Source: Devosia indica
GTDB taxonomy: Bacteria; Pseudomonadota; Alphaproteobacteria; Rhizobiales; Devosiaceae
Direction of reading: 5' to 3'
DNA: 64,000 nucleotides
NCBI RefSeq assembly: GCF_003056405.1
Contig: NZ_PYVZ01000007.1
Span: 62,001 to 126,000, forward strand
The notes under the pieces were generated by a model. That model saw nothing but the letters and a program-made list of their open reading frames with translations. It was not told the origin of the DNA and did no database searches. Shown in pieces: positions 26,964 through 35,340 of this stretch (within the stretch, counting starts at the first letter, position 1; every line of letters begins with the position of its first letter). A program made the translations under genes and the position numbers.

Positions 26964-27024
26964 TGCCTGGCTCCAGTGGAGCCGGGCAAGTCAAGAAGGC
27001 CATGAGAGCTAGGCTCGAATGGCG
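26964..27024 (+). repeat. Two-hairpin 3'-UTR element, copy C
   Basis: In tandem with copy B. TGCCTGGCTCC (26964-26974) pairs with GGAGCCGGGCA (26978-26988) around loop AGT, with one G-T pair. An 11-nt spacer ending in AGG leads to the conserved block at 27000-27024. It ends 8 nt from the convergent NYN gene. A small extra hairpin, TTCGC-GAA-GCGAA, precedes it at 26951-26963. Confidence 0.8.
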
Positions 27025-27032
27025 GGCGTCTT

Positions 27033-27584
27033 TCAGGCCTCGACCGGCTTCTGCACCTGCGGGCGCCCGACTGTCTTGGCCAGTTCTGCCACGTCCATGA
27101 AGAAATCGGCCTGACGCCGCAGATCGTCCGAAATCATCGGCGTTGGCGTCGTCAGCGTGGACACCACGGTAATTCGCTTGCCGCGGCGCTGCAGGGCCGC
27201 CACTAGCGCGGTGAAATCGCCATCGCCGGAAAACAGCACCAGGTGATCGTAATAGGGGGCCTGCTCGAGCGCATCCACGGTCAGCTCGATATCCATATTG
27301 CCCTTCACCTTGCGGCGGCCCAGGGAGTCGGTGAACTCCTTGGCGGGCTTGGTCACGACCGTGTAGCCATTGTAATCGAGCCAGTCGATCAGCGGCCGGA
27401 TCGAGGAATATTCCTGATCTTCCACCAGCGCCGTGTAGTAATTGGCCCGCAGCAGGTAGGCCTTGGCGCTGAATTCAGTCAGCAGCTTGCGATAATCAAT
27501 GTCGATGCCGATTGCCTTGGATGTGGCATAGAGATTGGCACCGTCGATAAACAGGGCAATCTTTTCGCGCGGATCAATGGCCAT
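27033..27584 (-). CDS. NYN domain (LabA/DUF88) putative RNase
   Basis: A 183-residue PIN-like nuclease-fold protein. Acidic residues expected at the metal site are visible: ALFIDGANLYATSKAIG near the start, KGNMDIELTVDALEQ in the middle, LVLFSGDGDFTALVAALQRRGKRITVVS later. The LabA/DUF88 family is thought to act on RNA. ATG at 27584 has a GGGAGTG site; the ATG at 27635 lacks one. It is divergent from rpoZ and convergent with smpB. Confidence 0.88.
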   Translation of the reverse strand: MAIDPREKIALFIDGANLYATSKAIGIDIDYRKLLTEFSAKAYLLRANYYTALVEDQEYSSIRPLIDWLDYNGYTVVTKPAKEFTDSLGRRKVKGNMDIELTVDALEQAPYYDHLVLFSGDGDFTALVAALQRRGKRITVVSTLTTPTPMISDDLRRQADFFMDVAELAKTVGRPQVQKPVEA

Positions 27585-27811
27585 AATGAACACTCCCGTA
27601 GGGGCAGGGGCCACCCTTGTTGAAAATGCCGTCAAAGACGGTTGGCAGAATAAATTCCGCAGATACCTTTAAATCTTAAGTTCGGTATTCGCACATTCTC
27701 GTGCCTGCGTAAAGCGGAGACCGCATTCGTGTCCTCTGCCTTGCAAGCCTTGTCATTGTCATCGCCATCGTGTATTGCGGCCCTTCATTCCCCCAAAGTG
27801 TGGAGACGTCC

Positions 27812-28177
27812 GTGGCCCGCGTCACCGTTGAAGACTGCATTGAAAAGGTCGAGAACAGGTTCGATCTCGTCCTCATGGCCGCCCATCGCGCGCGCATGAT
27901 TTCCTCCGGCGCCCAGATCACCGTGTCGCGCGACAACGACAAGAATCCTGTCGTTGCCCTGCGCGAAATTGGTGATGGGACCATCTCGCCCGAAGATCTG
28001 CACGAGGACCTGATTCACTCGCTGCAGAAATATGTCGAGGTCGACGAGCCCGAAAACAGCGCTGCGCCGATGATCGAAAGTGGCGACGACGACGCCATCA
28101 ATTTCGATACCATCAGCGAAGAAGAGCTGCTGCGCGGCATCGAAAGCCTGGCGCCGCCGGAGCGTCGGGACGACTAG
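27812..28177 (+). CDS. rpoZ: RNA polymerase omega subunit
   Basis: A 121-residue subunit starting with GTG at 27812 ([30 protein letters not shown]), with GGAG 6 nt upstream. The omega core continues to [14 protein letters not shown]. The acidic C-terminal extension ([20 protein letters not shown]) is usual in Hyphomicrobiales. Omega helps assemble beta-prime and in alphaproteobacteria sits beside the (p)ppGpp synthetase gene, as here. A two-hairpin element and an intrinsic terminator follow. Confidence 0.96.
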   Translation: MARVTVEDCIEKVENRFDLVLMAAHRARMISSGAQITVSRDNDKNPVVALREIGDGTISPEDLHEDLIHSLQKYVEVDEPENSAAPMIESGDDDAINFDTISEEELLRGIESLAPPERRDD

Positions 28178-28189
28178 GCTGCGTCCTGC

Positions 28190-28249
28190 AAATCGCTCCA
28201 GTGGAGCGATTTGAGCAGACTAGGCCATGAGAGCTACGCTCGAATGGCG
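28190..28249 (+). repeat. Two-hairpin 3'-UTR element, copy D
   Basis: Starts 12 nt after the rpoZ stop. AAATCGCTCC (28190-28199) pairs with GGAGCGATTT (28203-28212) around loop AGT, with an extra C-G pair. The 11-nt spacer ends in AGG. The conserved block is 28225-28249. The rpoZ terminator begins 42 nt further on, so the element should be part of the rpoZ transcript. Confidence 0.8.
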
Positions 28250-28290
28250 TGCACCGGCCTTGCGGCGCATGGTGATCGGATTATATCAGG

Positions 28291-28320
28291 GAGCGTCCGG
28301 CATGTGCCGGGCGCTCTTTT
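28291..28320 (+). terminator. rpoZ intrinsic terminator
   Basis: GAGCGTCCGGCA (28291-28302) pairs with TGCCGGGCGCTC (28305-28316), with one G-T pair, followed by TTTT. The inner pairs must open to form the loop. It lies between rpoZ and rsh. Confidence 0.8.
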
Positions 28321-28371
28321 CATTTCTGTCACAGGCGCTAAGCTCGGCAGGGCGAGCGGGCGGCTAATTCC

Positions 28372-30651
28372 ATGATGCGTCAGTACGAGCTTGTCGAGCG
28401 GGTTCAGGCTTATAACCCGAACGCCGACGAGCAATTGTTGAACAAGGCCTATGTCTACGCCATGCAAAAGCATGGCTCGCAGAAGCGTGCCTCGGGCGAC
28501 CCCTATTTCAACCACCCGCTCGAGGTGGCGGCCATCCTGACCGAATTGAAGCTTGATGACGCCTCGATCGCGGTGGGGCTGCTGCACGACACCATCGAGG
28601 ACACTGACGCGACCCGCGCCGAGATCGACCAGATGTTCGGCGGCGAGATCGGCACCATTGTCGACGGCCTGACCAAGATCGAACGTCTCAACCTGGTTTC
28701 GCGCGAAGAGGCGCAGGCCGAAAACCTGCGCAAACTCTTGCTGGCCATCAGCCAGGACGTGCGTGTCCTTCTGGTCAAGCTGGCCGACCGCCTGCACAAC
28801 ATGCGCACCCTGCAGTTCATGGCGCCGGAAAAGCAGCGCCGCATTGCACAGGAAACCATGGATATCTATGCCCCGCTGGCCGGACGCATGGGTATGCAGG
28901 ACATGCGCAATGAGCTTGAAGACCTCAGCTTCCGCATTCTCCAGCCCGACCACTATACGGCCATCACTGCCCGCCTCGAGCAGATGCAGGCCGACAACCG
29001 GGAAACCATCGACACCATTACCGCCGAACTGACCGAGCGCCTGAGTGAGGCAGGCATCACCGCGCGGGTCAAGGCGCGGGTCAAGTCTCCCTATTCGATC
29101 TTCTCCAAGATCGAGCGCAAGTCGATTGCGCTGGAACAGCTTTCCGACATGATCGGCTTCCGCGTCATCGTCACCTCACCAGAGGAATGCTACCGCACGG
29201 TCGGTTTGATCCATACGACCTGGAAGGTCGTGCCGGGCCGCTTCAAGGACTATATCTCGGTCCCCAAGCACAATGATTATCAGTCCATCCACACCACCAT
29301 TGTCGGCCCCAGCCGGCAGCGCGTGGAGCTGCAGATCCGCACCGAAGACATGGATCGCATCGCCGAATTCGGCATCGCCGCCCATGCGCTCTACAAGGAT
29401 GGCGCCTCGGCCAATCTGGGCCGCATCGAGATGGAATCGCATGCCTATGGCTCACTGCGCCAGACCATCAGCCACCTGACCTCGGGCATCTCGACCGAGG
29501 ACTTCCTGGAATATACCAAGCTCGAACTGTTCCAGGATCAGGTGTTCTGCTTCACCCCGCGTGGGCGGCTGATCGCACTGCCGCGTGGCGCCACGCCCAT
29601 CGATTTCGCCTATGCGCTGCACACCGACATCGGCGACACCTGTGTTGGCGCCAAGATCAATGGCCTCATCCTGCCATTGGTCACCCAGCTCCGCTCCGGC
29701 GACGAAGTGGAAATCCTGCGCGACCAGAACCATCGCCCGCCCTCGAACTGGATCGGCATTGCCGCCACCGGCAAGGCGCGTGCCGCCATTCGCCGTGCCG
29801 TGCGGCAGGCTGCCGCGCAGCGCGCCTATGCCCTGGGCGAACATGTGCTCAGCATGATGCTCGAGCGCGAAGGCGTCATGCTCGATGAGAGCGAGGGGAC
29901 CGCCCTGGCCGAAGCCCTCGAATACGGGAACAAGCGCGACCTGCTGGTCGCCGTGGGTGAGGGCAAGGTAGGCTCTGAAGCCCTTGCCGCTGCTCTGGCG
30001 CAGATCAAGGGCATCCGCAAACGCCGCCGCAAGCTTGACTTGCCCGTGGCCGATACCGCCGACGGCTGGTTCGCCTTGCGTTCGACCGACGAGTTCAGGT
30101 TCCGCGTTCCAGGTGGGCAGCGCCCCGGTTCGCGCGCCAAGGCGGCCATGGCGCAATTGGATTTCCATACCCCGGTGACCATTTCGGGCGAGGGGATCGT
30201 GCCCGGCGATCGCCTGGTCGGCATTCTTGAGCCCGACAGCCCGCTCGTGGTCTATCCGATCCACTCCGATGCCCTGATCGCCAAGCACGACAGCGATGTC
30301 GCCTGGGTCGATGTGCGCTGGAACCTGGCCCGTGGCGACGAGAAGTCCTATGCCGCTGTCATTTCCATGGAATCGGTCAACAAGCCCGGTTCCCTGGCGC
30401 AGATTTCCTCGGCCATCGCCGCGTGTGACGCCAACATCAATAATCTGGTGATGCGCATGATCTCGCCCGACTTTCACCAGATGATCTTCGAAATCGAGGT
30501 GCGCGACCTTGCGCAACTCACCGATGTTCTGGCAACGCTCAAGCGCAGCCCCGGCCTCTCGGCTGTTCAGCGCGCCGGACTGCGCGAAGCGGGCATGATC
30601 TCGACCCTGGAATGGGACGGCAATATCGATAGGAGCGGACGCGATGGATAA
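28372..30651 (+). CDS. rsh: Bifunctional (p)ppGpp synthetase/hydrolase (RelA/SpoT homolog)
   Basis: A 759-residue stringent-response enzyme. The N-terminal HD hydrolase domain shows YFNHPLEVA and the intact LLHDTIEDT, so hydrolysis is likely retained. The synthetase domain has [15 protein letters not shown] and [15 protein letters not shown] domain ([28 protein letters not shown]) follows near residue 390, and a C-terminal ACT domain is present ([22 protein letters not shown]). Length is usual for alphaproteobacterial Rsh. It overlaps pyrE by 8 nt. Confidence 0.96.
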   Translation: MMRQYELVERVQAYNPNADEQLLNKAYVYAMQKHGSQKRASGDPYFNHPLEVAAILTELKLDDASIAVGLLHDTIEDTDATRAEIDQMFGGEIGTIVDGLTKIERLNLVSREEAQAENLRKLLLAISQDVRVLLVKLADRLHNMRTLQFMAPEKQRRIAQETMDIYAPLAGRMGMQDMRNELEDLSFRILQPDHYTAITARLEQMQADNRETIDTITAELTERLSEAGITARVKARVKSPYSIFSKIERKSIALEQLSDMIGFRVIVTSPEECYRTVGLIHTTWKVVPGRFKDYISVPKHNDYQSIHTTIVGPSRQRVELQIRTEDMDRIAEFGIAAHALYKDGASANLGRIEMESHAYGSLRQTISHLTSGISTEDFLEYTKLELFQDQVFCFTPRGRLIALPRGATPIDFAYALHTDIGDTCVGAKINGLILPLVTQLRSGDEVEILRDQNHRPPSNWIGIAATGKARAAIRRAVRQAAAQRAYALGEHVLSMMLEREGVMLDESEGTALAEALEYGNKRDLLVAVGEGKVGSEALAAALAQIKGIRKRRRKLDLPVADTADGWFALRSTDEFRFRVPGGQRPGSRAKAAMAQLDFHTPVTISGEGIVPGDRLVGILEPDSPLVVYPIHSDALIAKHDSDVAWVDVRWNLARGDEKSYAAVISMESVNKPGSLAQISSAIAACDANINNLVMRMISPDFHQMIFEIEVRDLAQLTDVLATLKRSPGLSAVQRAGLREAGMISTLEWDGNIDRSGRDG

Positions 30652-31234
30652 GGACCAGGTTTTGCAGATTTTCCGCGATTGCGGTGCCATGCTGGAGGGA
30701 CATTTCATCCTGTCCTCGGGGCTGCGGTCACCGGTCTTTCTGCAGAAGGCCAGGGTCTTCCAATACGCGGAACAGACCGAAAAGCTCTGCAGCGCCCTTG
30801 CCGAGCGGATCAAGGCCGAAGTGCCCGGCGTCACCAAGGTGGTTTCGCCCGCAATTGGCGGCATCATCCCCGGCTACGAAACCGCGCGCCAGCTTGGTGT
30901 TCCCGCGCTCTATACCGAGCGCGTGGAAGGCCAGTTCGAATTGCGCCGCGGCTTCGAGATCGGGCCCGATGACAAGGTGATCGTGGTCGAGGATATCGTC
31001 TCCACCGGCCTCTCCATCCGCGAATGCGTCGCTGCCCTGCAAAACCTCGGCGCCAATGTCGTTGCCGCTGCCTGCCTCATCGACCGTTCCGGTGGCGAGG
31101 CCGATGTCGGCGTGCCGCTGGTCAGCCTGATCGAATTCAAGGTTCCGGCCTATCCGGCCGACCAATTGCCGCCGGAACTGGCCGCCATTCCTGCCGTCAA
31201 ACCCGGCAGCCGCGGCATTCAGGGGGTGAAATGA
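30644..31234 (+). CDS. pyrE: Orotate phosphoribosyltransferase
   Basis: A 196-residue type I phosphoribosyltransferase of pyrimidine synthesis that makes OMP from orotate and PRPP. The PRPP-binding motif is [14 protein letters not shown]; the substrate loop and dimer parts include [17 protein letters not shown] and [15 protein letters not shown]. It starts inside the rsh 3' end (8-nt overlap) and its stop overlaps the acpS ATG by 4 nt. Confidence 0.95.
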   Translation: MDKDQVLQIFRDCGAMLEGHFILSSGLRSPVFLQKARVFQYAEQTEKLCSALAERIKAEVPGVTKVVSPAIGGIIPGYETARQLGVPALYTERVEGQFELRRGFEIGPDDKVIVVEDIVSTGLSIRECVAALQNLGANVVAAACLIDRSGGEADVGVPLVSLIEFKVPAYPADQLPPELAAIPAVKPGSRGIQGVK

Positions 31235-31632
31235 TTGTCGGCCTGGGCTCCGACCTGATCCAGATCCACCGCGTGGAACAAACGCTCGCAAAATATGGCG
31301 ACCGTTTCACCAATCGCTGCTTCACCGGGATCGAGCAAAAAAAGTCCGATCGGCGGGCCCAGCGCGCCGCGTCCTACGCCAAGCGCTTCGCCGCCAAGGA
31401 GGCCTGTTCCAAGGCTTTGGGGACAGGCCTGTCCCAAGGCGTTTACTGGCGCGACATGGGTGTGGTGAACCTGCCATCGGGCAAGCCGACCATGCGCCTG
31501 ACCAATGGCGCGGCACGGGCGCTGGCGCGCCTTGTGCCAGAAGGACACGAGCCCCATATCCATCTCACCATCACCGATGACGCGGGCCTGGCACAGGCGT
31601 TTGTCATCATCGAAGCCCTGCCGATCCGCTGA
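31231..31632 (+). CDS. acpS: Holo-[acyl-carrier-protein] synthase
   Basis: A 133-residue phosphopantetheinyl transferase. Signatures are the metal-binding [17 protein letters not shown] and the [15 protein letters not shown] motif. C-terminal [20 protein letters not shown] fits the family. It activates acyl carrier protein with CoA. The start overlaps the pyrE stop (ATGA). The pdxJ gene often found beside acpS is absent. Confidence 0.96.
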   Translation: MIVGLGSDLIQIHRVEQTLAKYGDRFTNRCFTGIEQKKSDRRAQRAASYAKRFAAKEACSKALGTGLSQGVYWRDMGVVNLPSGKPTMRLTNGAARALARLVPEGHEPHIHLTITDDAGLAQAFVIIEALPIR

Positions 31633-31674
31633 GCCCGCTGTGTGGGCCACTCAAGCAAGTTGACCCCAGCGGGC
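31633..31674 (+). other. Hairpin in the acpS-lepB gap
   Basis: GCCCGCTG (31633-31640) pairs perfectly with CAGCGGGC (31667-31674) across a 26-nt loop, directly after the acpS stop. No T tract follows. Possibly an mRNA processing element between two operon segments. Confidence 0.4.
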
Positions 31675-31715
31675 CAAACGCATAACCCTTCGGCACCGCA
31701 TTATCGGGAAAAACC

Positions 31716-32540
31716 ATGACTCAGCCTGCCGACAAGTCGACCAAGAAATCCGCCACCAATGAGTGGGTGGAGACCTTCGTGGTCATCATTGAGGCGCTGC
31801 TGATCGCCATTGTGCTGCGGTTCTTCCTGTTCCAGCCCTTCTCCATCCCCACTGCATCGATGCAGCAGACCCTGATGATCGGCGACTATTTCGTCGCCAA
31901 CAAATTCGTCTGGGGCTATGGCAAGCACTCGTTTTCGCTTGGCCGCTACGGCAATTTCACCCTGCTCGATTTCGAACTGCCCATTTCCAACCGCATTCTG
32001 GGCCGCGAGCCCAATCGCGGTGATATCGCCGTGTTCCGGCCCGTCCCGCAGTCCATGGAATACATCAAGCGCGTCGTCGGCATGCCGGGCGACCGCATCC
32101 AGATGCAGGATGGCCGCCTCTACATCAATGGCGAGATGGTCGAGCGCGAAATGGTGGGCACCACCATGGACACCGACAGCAGCGGCGATACCCGCGAAGT
32201 CACCGTCTATCGCGAGACCTTCCCCGAGGGCACGACCCACCTGATCCAGGAAATCGGCGACAATCTCTCGCTCGACAACACTCCTGAATACCTGGTGCCG
32301 GCCGGGCACTATTTCATGATGGGCGACAATCGTGATCGCTCCGCCGACAGCCGCGTCCTGAGCCAGGTGGGCTATGTCCCCTCGGTCAACCTGATCGCCA
32401 AGGCCGAAGCGCGCTTCTTCTCCATCAAGGACAATCTGCCGCCCTGGCAGATCTGGCAGTGGCCGGCCAATGTGCGCTGGGACCGCATGTTCCGCTCGGT
32501 CTATGGCGACACGCCATACGACACCACGGCTGGCCAGTGA
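31716..32540 (+). CDS. lepB: Signal peptidase I
   Basis: A 274-residue inner-membrane serine protease that cleaves Sec signal peptides. One membrane helix (TFVVIIEALLIAIVLRFFLF) is followed by the catalytic serine 48 in IPTASMQQTL and the general-base lysine 118 in YIKRVVGMPGDRI. Box E, MMGDNRDRSADSR, is intact. It begins the lepB-rnc-era run; its stop overlaps the rnc GTG by 4 nt. Confidence 0.97.
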   Translation: MTQPADKSTKKSATNEWVETFVVIIEALLIAIVLRFFLFQPFSIPTASMQQTLMIGDYFVANKFVWGYGKHSFSLGRYGNFTLLDFELPISNRILGREPNRGDIAVFRPVPQSMEYIKRVVGMPGDRIQMQDGRLYINGEMVEREMVGTTMDTDSSGDTREVTVYRETFPEGTTHLIQEIGDNLSLDNTPEYLVPAGHYFMMGDNRDRSADSRVLSQVGYVPSVNLIAKAEARFFSIKDNLPPWQIWQWPANVRWDRMFRSVYGDTPYDTTAGQ

Positions 32541-33244
32541 GCCGGCGCGACAAGTCCCACGAAAAGCTCCAGTTCCGGCTAGGCTACCGCTTCGCCGATC
32601 CGGATCTGCTGGATCGCGCGCTGACCCATTCGAGCGCCATTTCACCGGGCAAGCGCATCGAGCGCTCCTACCAGCGACTCGAATTCCTTGGCGACCGCGT
32701 GCTCGGCCTGGTGGTTGCCGACATGCTCTATCGCCGCTACCCCAAGTCGAACGAGGGTGAGCTGAGCCGCTCGCTCAACACCCTTGTGCGCAAGGAGACC
32801 TGCGCCGAAATCGCCCGCCAGCTCGATCTGGGCAAGGAAATGATCCTGGGCGAGAGCGAAGCCCGCTCCGGCGGCGCCGACAAGGACGCCATTCTGGGCG
32901 ACGTCACCGAAGCCATTATCGGCGCCATCTATCTCGATGGCGGGCTGGAGCCGGCCCGCAACTTCATCGAGCGCCTGTTCGAGGAATTTCTTGCCGACGG
33001 GCAGGCCAATCGCGCCGACGCCAAGACCACGCTGCAGGAGTGGGCCCAGGCCCGCGGGCTCGAACCGCCATCCTATGTTCTGGTCGAGCGCACCGGCCCC
33101 GATCACGCGCCAGAATTCACCATTGGTGTCGATCTGGTCGGCTTTGCACGGATCGAGGCCATTGGCCCGTCCAAGAAGATTGCCGAACACCGCGCCGCCG
33201 AACTATTTCTGGTCGACCAGAAGGTCTGGAAACCCAAGCCATGA
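32537..33244 (+). CDS. rnc: Ribonuclease III
   Basis: A 235-residue double-strand-specific RNase. The signature is RLEFLGDRVLGLVVADML, with Arg in place of the usual Ala; catalytic acidic residues are retained here and in ILGDVTEAIIGAIYLDGG. The dsRNA-binding domain (AKTTLQEWAQARGLEPPSYVL through KKIAEHRAAELFL) follows. GTG start at 32537 overlaps the lepB stop. An earlier in-frame ATG (32459) lies inside lepB and is unlikely. Confidence 0.96.
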   Translation: MSRRDKSHEKLQFRLGYRFADPDLLDRALTHSSAISPGKRIERSYQRLEFLGDRVLGLVVADMLYRRYPKSNEGELSRSLNTLVRKETCAEIARQLDLGKEMILGESEARSGGADKDAILGDVTEAIIGAIYLDGGLEPARNFIERLFEEFLADGQANRADAKTTLQEWAQARGLEPPSYVLVERTGPDHAPEFTIGVDLVGFARIEAIGPSKKIAEHRAAELFLVDQKVWKPKP

Positions 33245-34164
33245 ACACGCCAACCGAACTCGCCGATACCTCTTGTGGCTTCATCGCCCTGGTCGGCGCG
33301 CCCAACGCCGGCAAGTCGACCCTGCTCAACGCGCTGGTCGGCACCAAGGTGTCCATCGTCACCCACAAGGCCCAGACCACGCGGTCCCAGGTGCGTGGCG
33401 TACTGACCCTGGACCAGGCGCAATTGGTCTTTGTCGACACCCCCGGCATTTTTGCCCCGAAAAAGCGCCTTGAGCGCGCCATGGTGGAAAACGCCTGGGG
33501 CGGGGCAGGGGACAGCGACATCGTCGCCTTCCTCATCGATGCCGATCGCGGCGTCACCCCGGAAATCGAAACCCTGCTCGAGGGTCTGGAAAACATCCGC
33601 CAGCCCAAGGTGCTGATCCTGAACAAGATCGACACCGTCAAGCCCGAGAGCCTGCTGTCTCTCAGCCAGGCGCTCAACGACCGCCTGCGCTTTGAAGCCA
33701 CCTTCATGCTCTCCGCCCTCAAGGGCCATGGTGTGCAGGATTTCATCGACTGGTGCGTCAAGCATATCCCGCCCGGCCCCTGGCATTTCCCGGAGGACCA
33801 CCTCACCGATCTCACCATGGCCATCACCGCGGCCGAGGTGACGCGCGAAAAGCTCTTCCTGCGCGTCCACGACGAGATTCCCTACAATTCCACGGTCGAA
33901 ACCGAGAGCTTCAAGATCCAGAAGGACGGCTCCTACAAGATCGACCAGGTCGTCTATGTCAGCCGCGACAGCCACAAGAAGATCGTGCTCGGCGCCGGCG
34001 GCCAGACCATCAAGGCCATCGGCGCGGAAAGCCGCAAGGAGCTGATGGCCATGTACGATGTGCCCATCCATCTCTTCTTGTTCGTCAAGGTCCGCGAAAA
34101 ATGGGCCGACGATCCGGAGCGCTATCAGGAAATGGGCCTGGAATTCCCAGCCGGCAAAAAATGA
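33241..34164 (+). CDS. era: GTPase Era
   Basis: A 307-residue ribosome-assembly GTPase. G1 is GAPNAGKST, G2 region KAQTTRSQVRG, G3 FVDTPGIF, G4 LNKID. The C-terminal KH domain, which binds the 16S rRNA 3' end, carries KIVLGAGGQTIKAIGAESRKEL. Its ATG overlaps the rnc stop by 4 nt, a conserved pair since both act in rRNA maturation. Confidence 0.97.
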   Translation: MNTPTELADTSCGFIALVGAPNAGKSTLLNALVGTKVSIVTHKAQTTRSQVRGVLTLDQAQLVFVDTPGIFAPKKRLERAMVENAWGGAGDSDIVAFLIDADRGVTPEIETLLEGLENIRQPKVLILNKIDTVKPESLLSLSQALNDRLRFEATFMLSALKGHGVQDFIDWCVKHIPPGPWHFPEDHLTDLTMAITAAEVTREKLFLRVHDEIPYNSTVETESFKIQKDGSYKIDQVVYVSRDSHKKIVLGAGGQTIKAIGAESRKELMAMYDVPIHLFLFVKVREKWADDPERYQEMGLEFPAGKK

Positions 34165-34239
34165 AAAGAGTGAGCGGCGAATGGCGAATAACGAGTAGAG
34201 GCGCCGCTATCTGCTACGCCCTGTTCACCACTCGCTAAC

Positions 34240-34944
34240 ATGGAATGGACCGGTGAAGCCCTGCTCATAGGCGTGCGCCGCCACGGCGAAACCAGCATCA
34301 TTGCCGATGCCATGGTCGCCGGGCGCGGCCGCTATATGGGCCTCATCCGCGGCGGCCGGTCCTCGAAACTCTCGGCCACCCTCCAGCCTGGCAACACCGT
34401 CCAGCTGACCTGGCGCGCCCGTCTCGAAGATCACCTCGGTACTTTCACGGTCGAGCTGCTCCAGGGCCGCGCCGCCGGCCTCATCGCCGACCGCCAGCGG
34501 CTCTATCTCGCGCAGACCATTTTCGAGCATCTGCACCTGTTGCCCGAGCGCGACCCGCATGACCGCCTGCTTGGCATGGCGTTGCAGCTCATCGACAACG
34601 ATCCGGACGGCGCGGCCCTGGCGAAGTTCGAGCTGACCTTGCTCGATGAACTCGGCTTCGGCCTCGACCTCACCAATTGCGCTGCAACCGGCGTCACCGA
34701 CGACCTCACCCACGTCTCGCCCAAATCCGGCCGCGCTGTCTCCCGTGCCGCTGCCGAGCCATACAAGGACCGCCTGCTACCGCTCCCCAGCTTCCTGGCC
34801 GCGCGCGGCAATGCTTCGCCCGACGACATCCGCAAGGCTTTCCGGCTCACTGGCCATTTCCTTGATATGCATCTCTGGTCCGCAAGGCAGATTGATCCGC
34901 CGCCCACGCGTGAACCGCTGATCGAGTTGCTGAGCCGCGACTAG
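34240..34944 (+). CDS. recO: DNA repair protein RecO
   Basis: A 234-residue recombination mediator of the RecFOR pathway that loads RecA on SSB-coated DNA. The N-terminal OB fold has MEWTGEALLIGVRRHGETSIIADAM and GRYMGLIRGGRSSK. The helical part includes LHLLPERDPHDRLLGMALQLI and FELTLLDELGFGLDL. The C-terminal zinc cysteines of some RecO proteins are reduced to one (TNCAATG). It lies 75 nt after era, a gap filled with imperfect repeats. Confidence 0.93.
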   Translation: MEWTGEALLIGVRRHGETSIIADAMVAGRGRYMGLIRGGRSSKLSATLQPGNTVQLTWRARLEDHLGTFTVELLQGRAAGLIADRQRLYLAQTIFEHLHLLPERDPHDRLLGMALQLIDNDPDGAALAKFELTLLDELGFGLDLTNCAATGVTDDLTHVSPKSGRAVSRAAAEPYKDRLLPLPSFLAARGNASPDDIRKAFRLTGHFLDMHLWSARQIDPPPTREPLIELLSRD

Positions 34945-35340
34945 GGCCCACTTATCCCCGCGGGACAAAGCGGGGCTATGATCTCCCCATCACTCCCGCG
35001 CGGACGGACTGCAGCGAACTTTGCGGGAGGAGCCGGTTGGGTGCTGGGTCGCTCCAGTTCCTGCCTGCTCGTTGGGCCACCTTGCGACGAGCGATCAATA
35101 GGGGCCACGACAGCAGGAGAAACCCGGCGTTCCGAGGCGGCGACGTCTCTATTTATCTAAGTTTACCGAGACGCACGTGCCTCGGAACACGTCCACCGCA
35201 TAGCCGGAAGCCGATGGCTGTCCGACGCTTCGGCACGCCTTATCGGTGCACAAACCCCAGGAAATCTGCGGCTTTTCTCGCCCTCGGCCCCCCGCCCGCT
35301 ATACTCTGCTCCTGATTCGTTCCCATGAACTGAGCCAAGC
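34945..35340. other. 396-nt recO-parC intergenic region
   Basis: No convincing gene is seen; short open frames have no ribosome-binding site. It holds a 6-bp hairpin directly after recO (CCCCGC 34956-34961 / GCGGGG 34970-34975), a larger hairpin at 35129-35188 and a possible -10 box TATACT at 35300-35305 ahead of parC. Confidence 0.6.
35129..35188. repeat. 60-nt hairpin with symmetric internal loop
   Basis: GTTCCGAGGC (35129-35138) pairs perfectly with GCCTCGGAAC (35179-35188). After a 5 by 5 nt internal loop, CGTCTC (35144-35149) pairs with GAGACG (35168-35173), closing an AT-rich 18-nt loop. No T tract follows on either strand. Confidence 0.7.

Noticed and set aside
26876..27024. Possible CRISPR array from tandem repeat copies
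   Set aside because: Only two adjacent copies, each a hairpin plus a conserved block rather than identical repeats with unique spacers; no cas genes are present.
29452..30867. A 471-codon minus-strand frame antisense to rsh and pyrE
   Set aside because: Both sense genes have full catalytic motifs; the antisense product has none.
34978..35315. Short open frames of 60-92 codons in the recO-parC gap
   Set aside because: No ribosome-binding site and no domain; they overlap the hairpin and the likely parC promoter.
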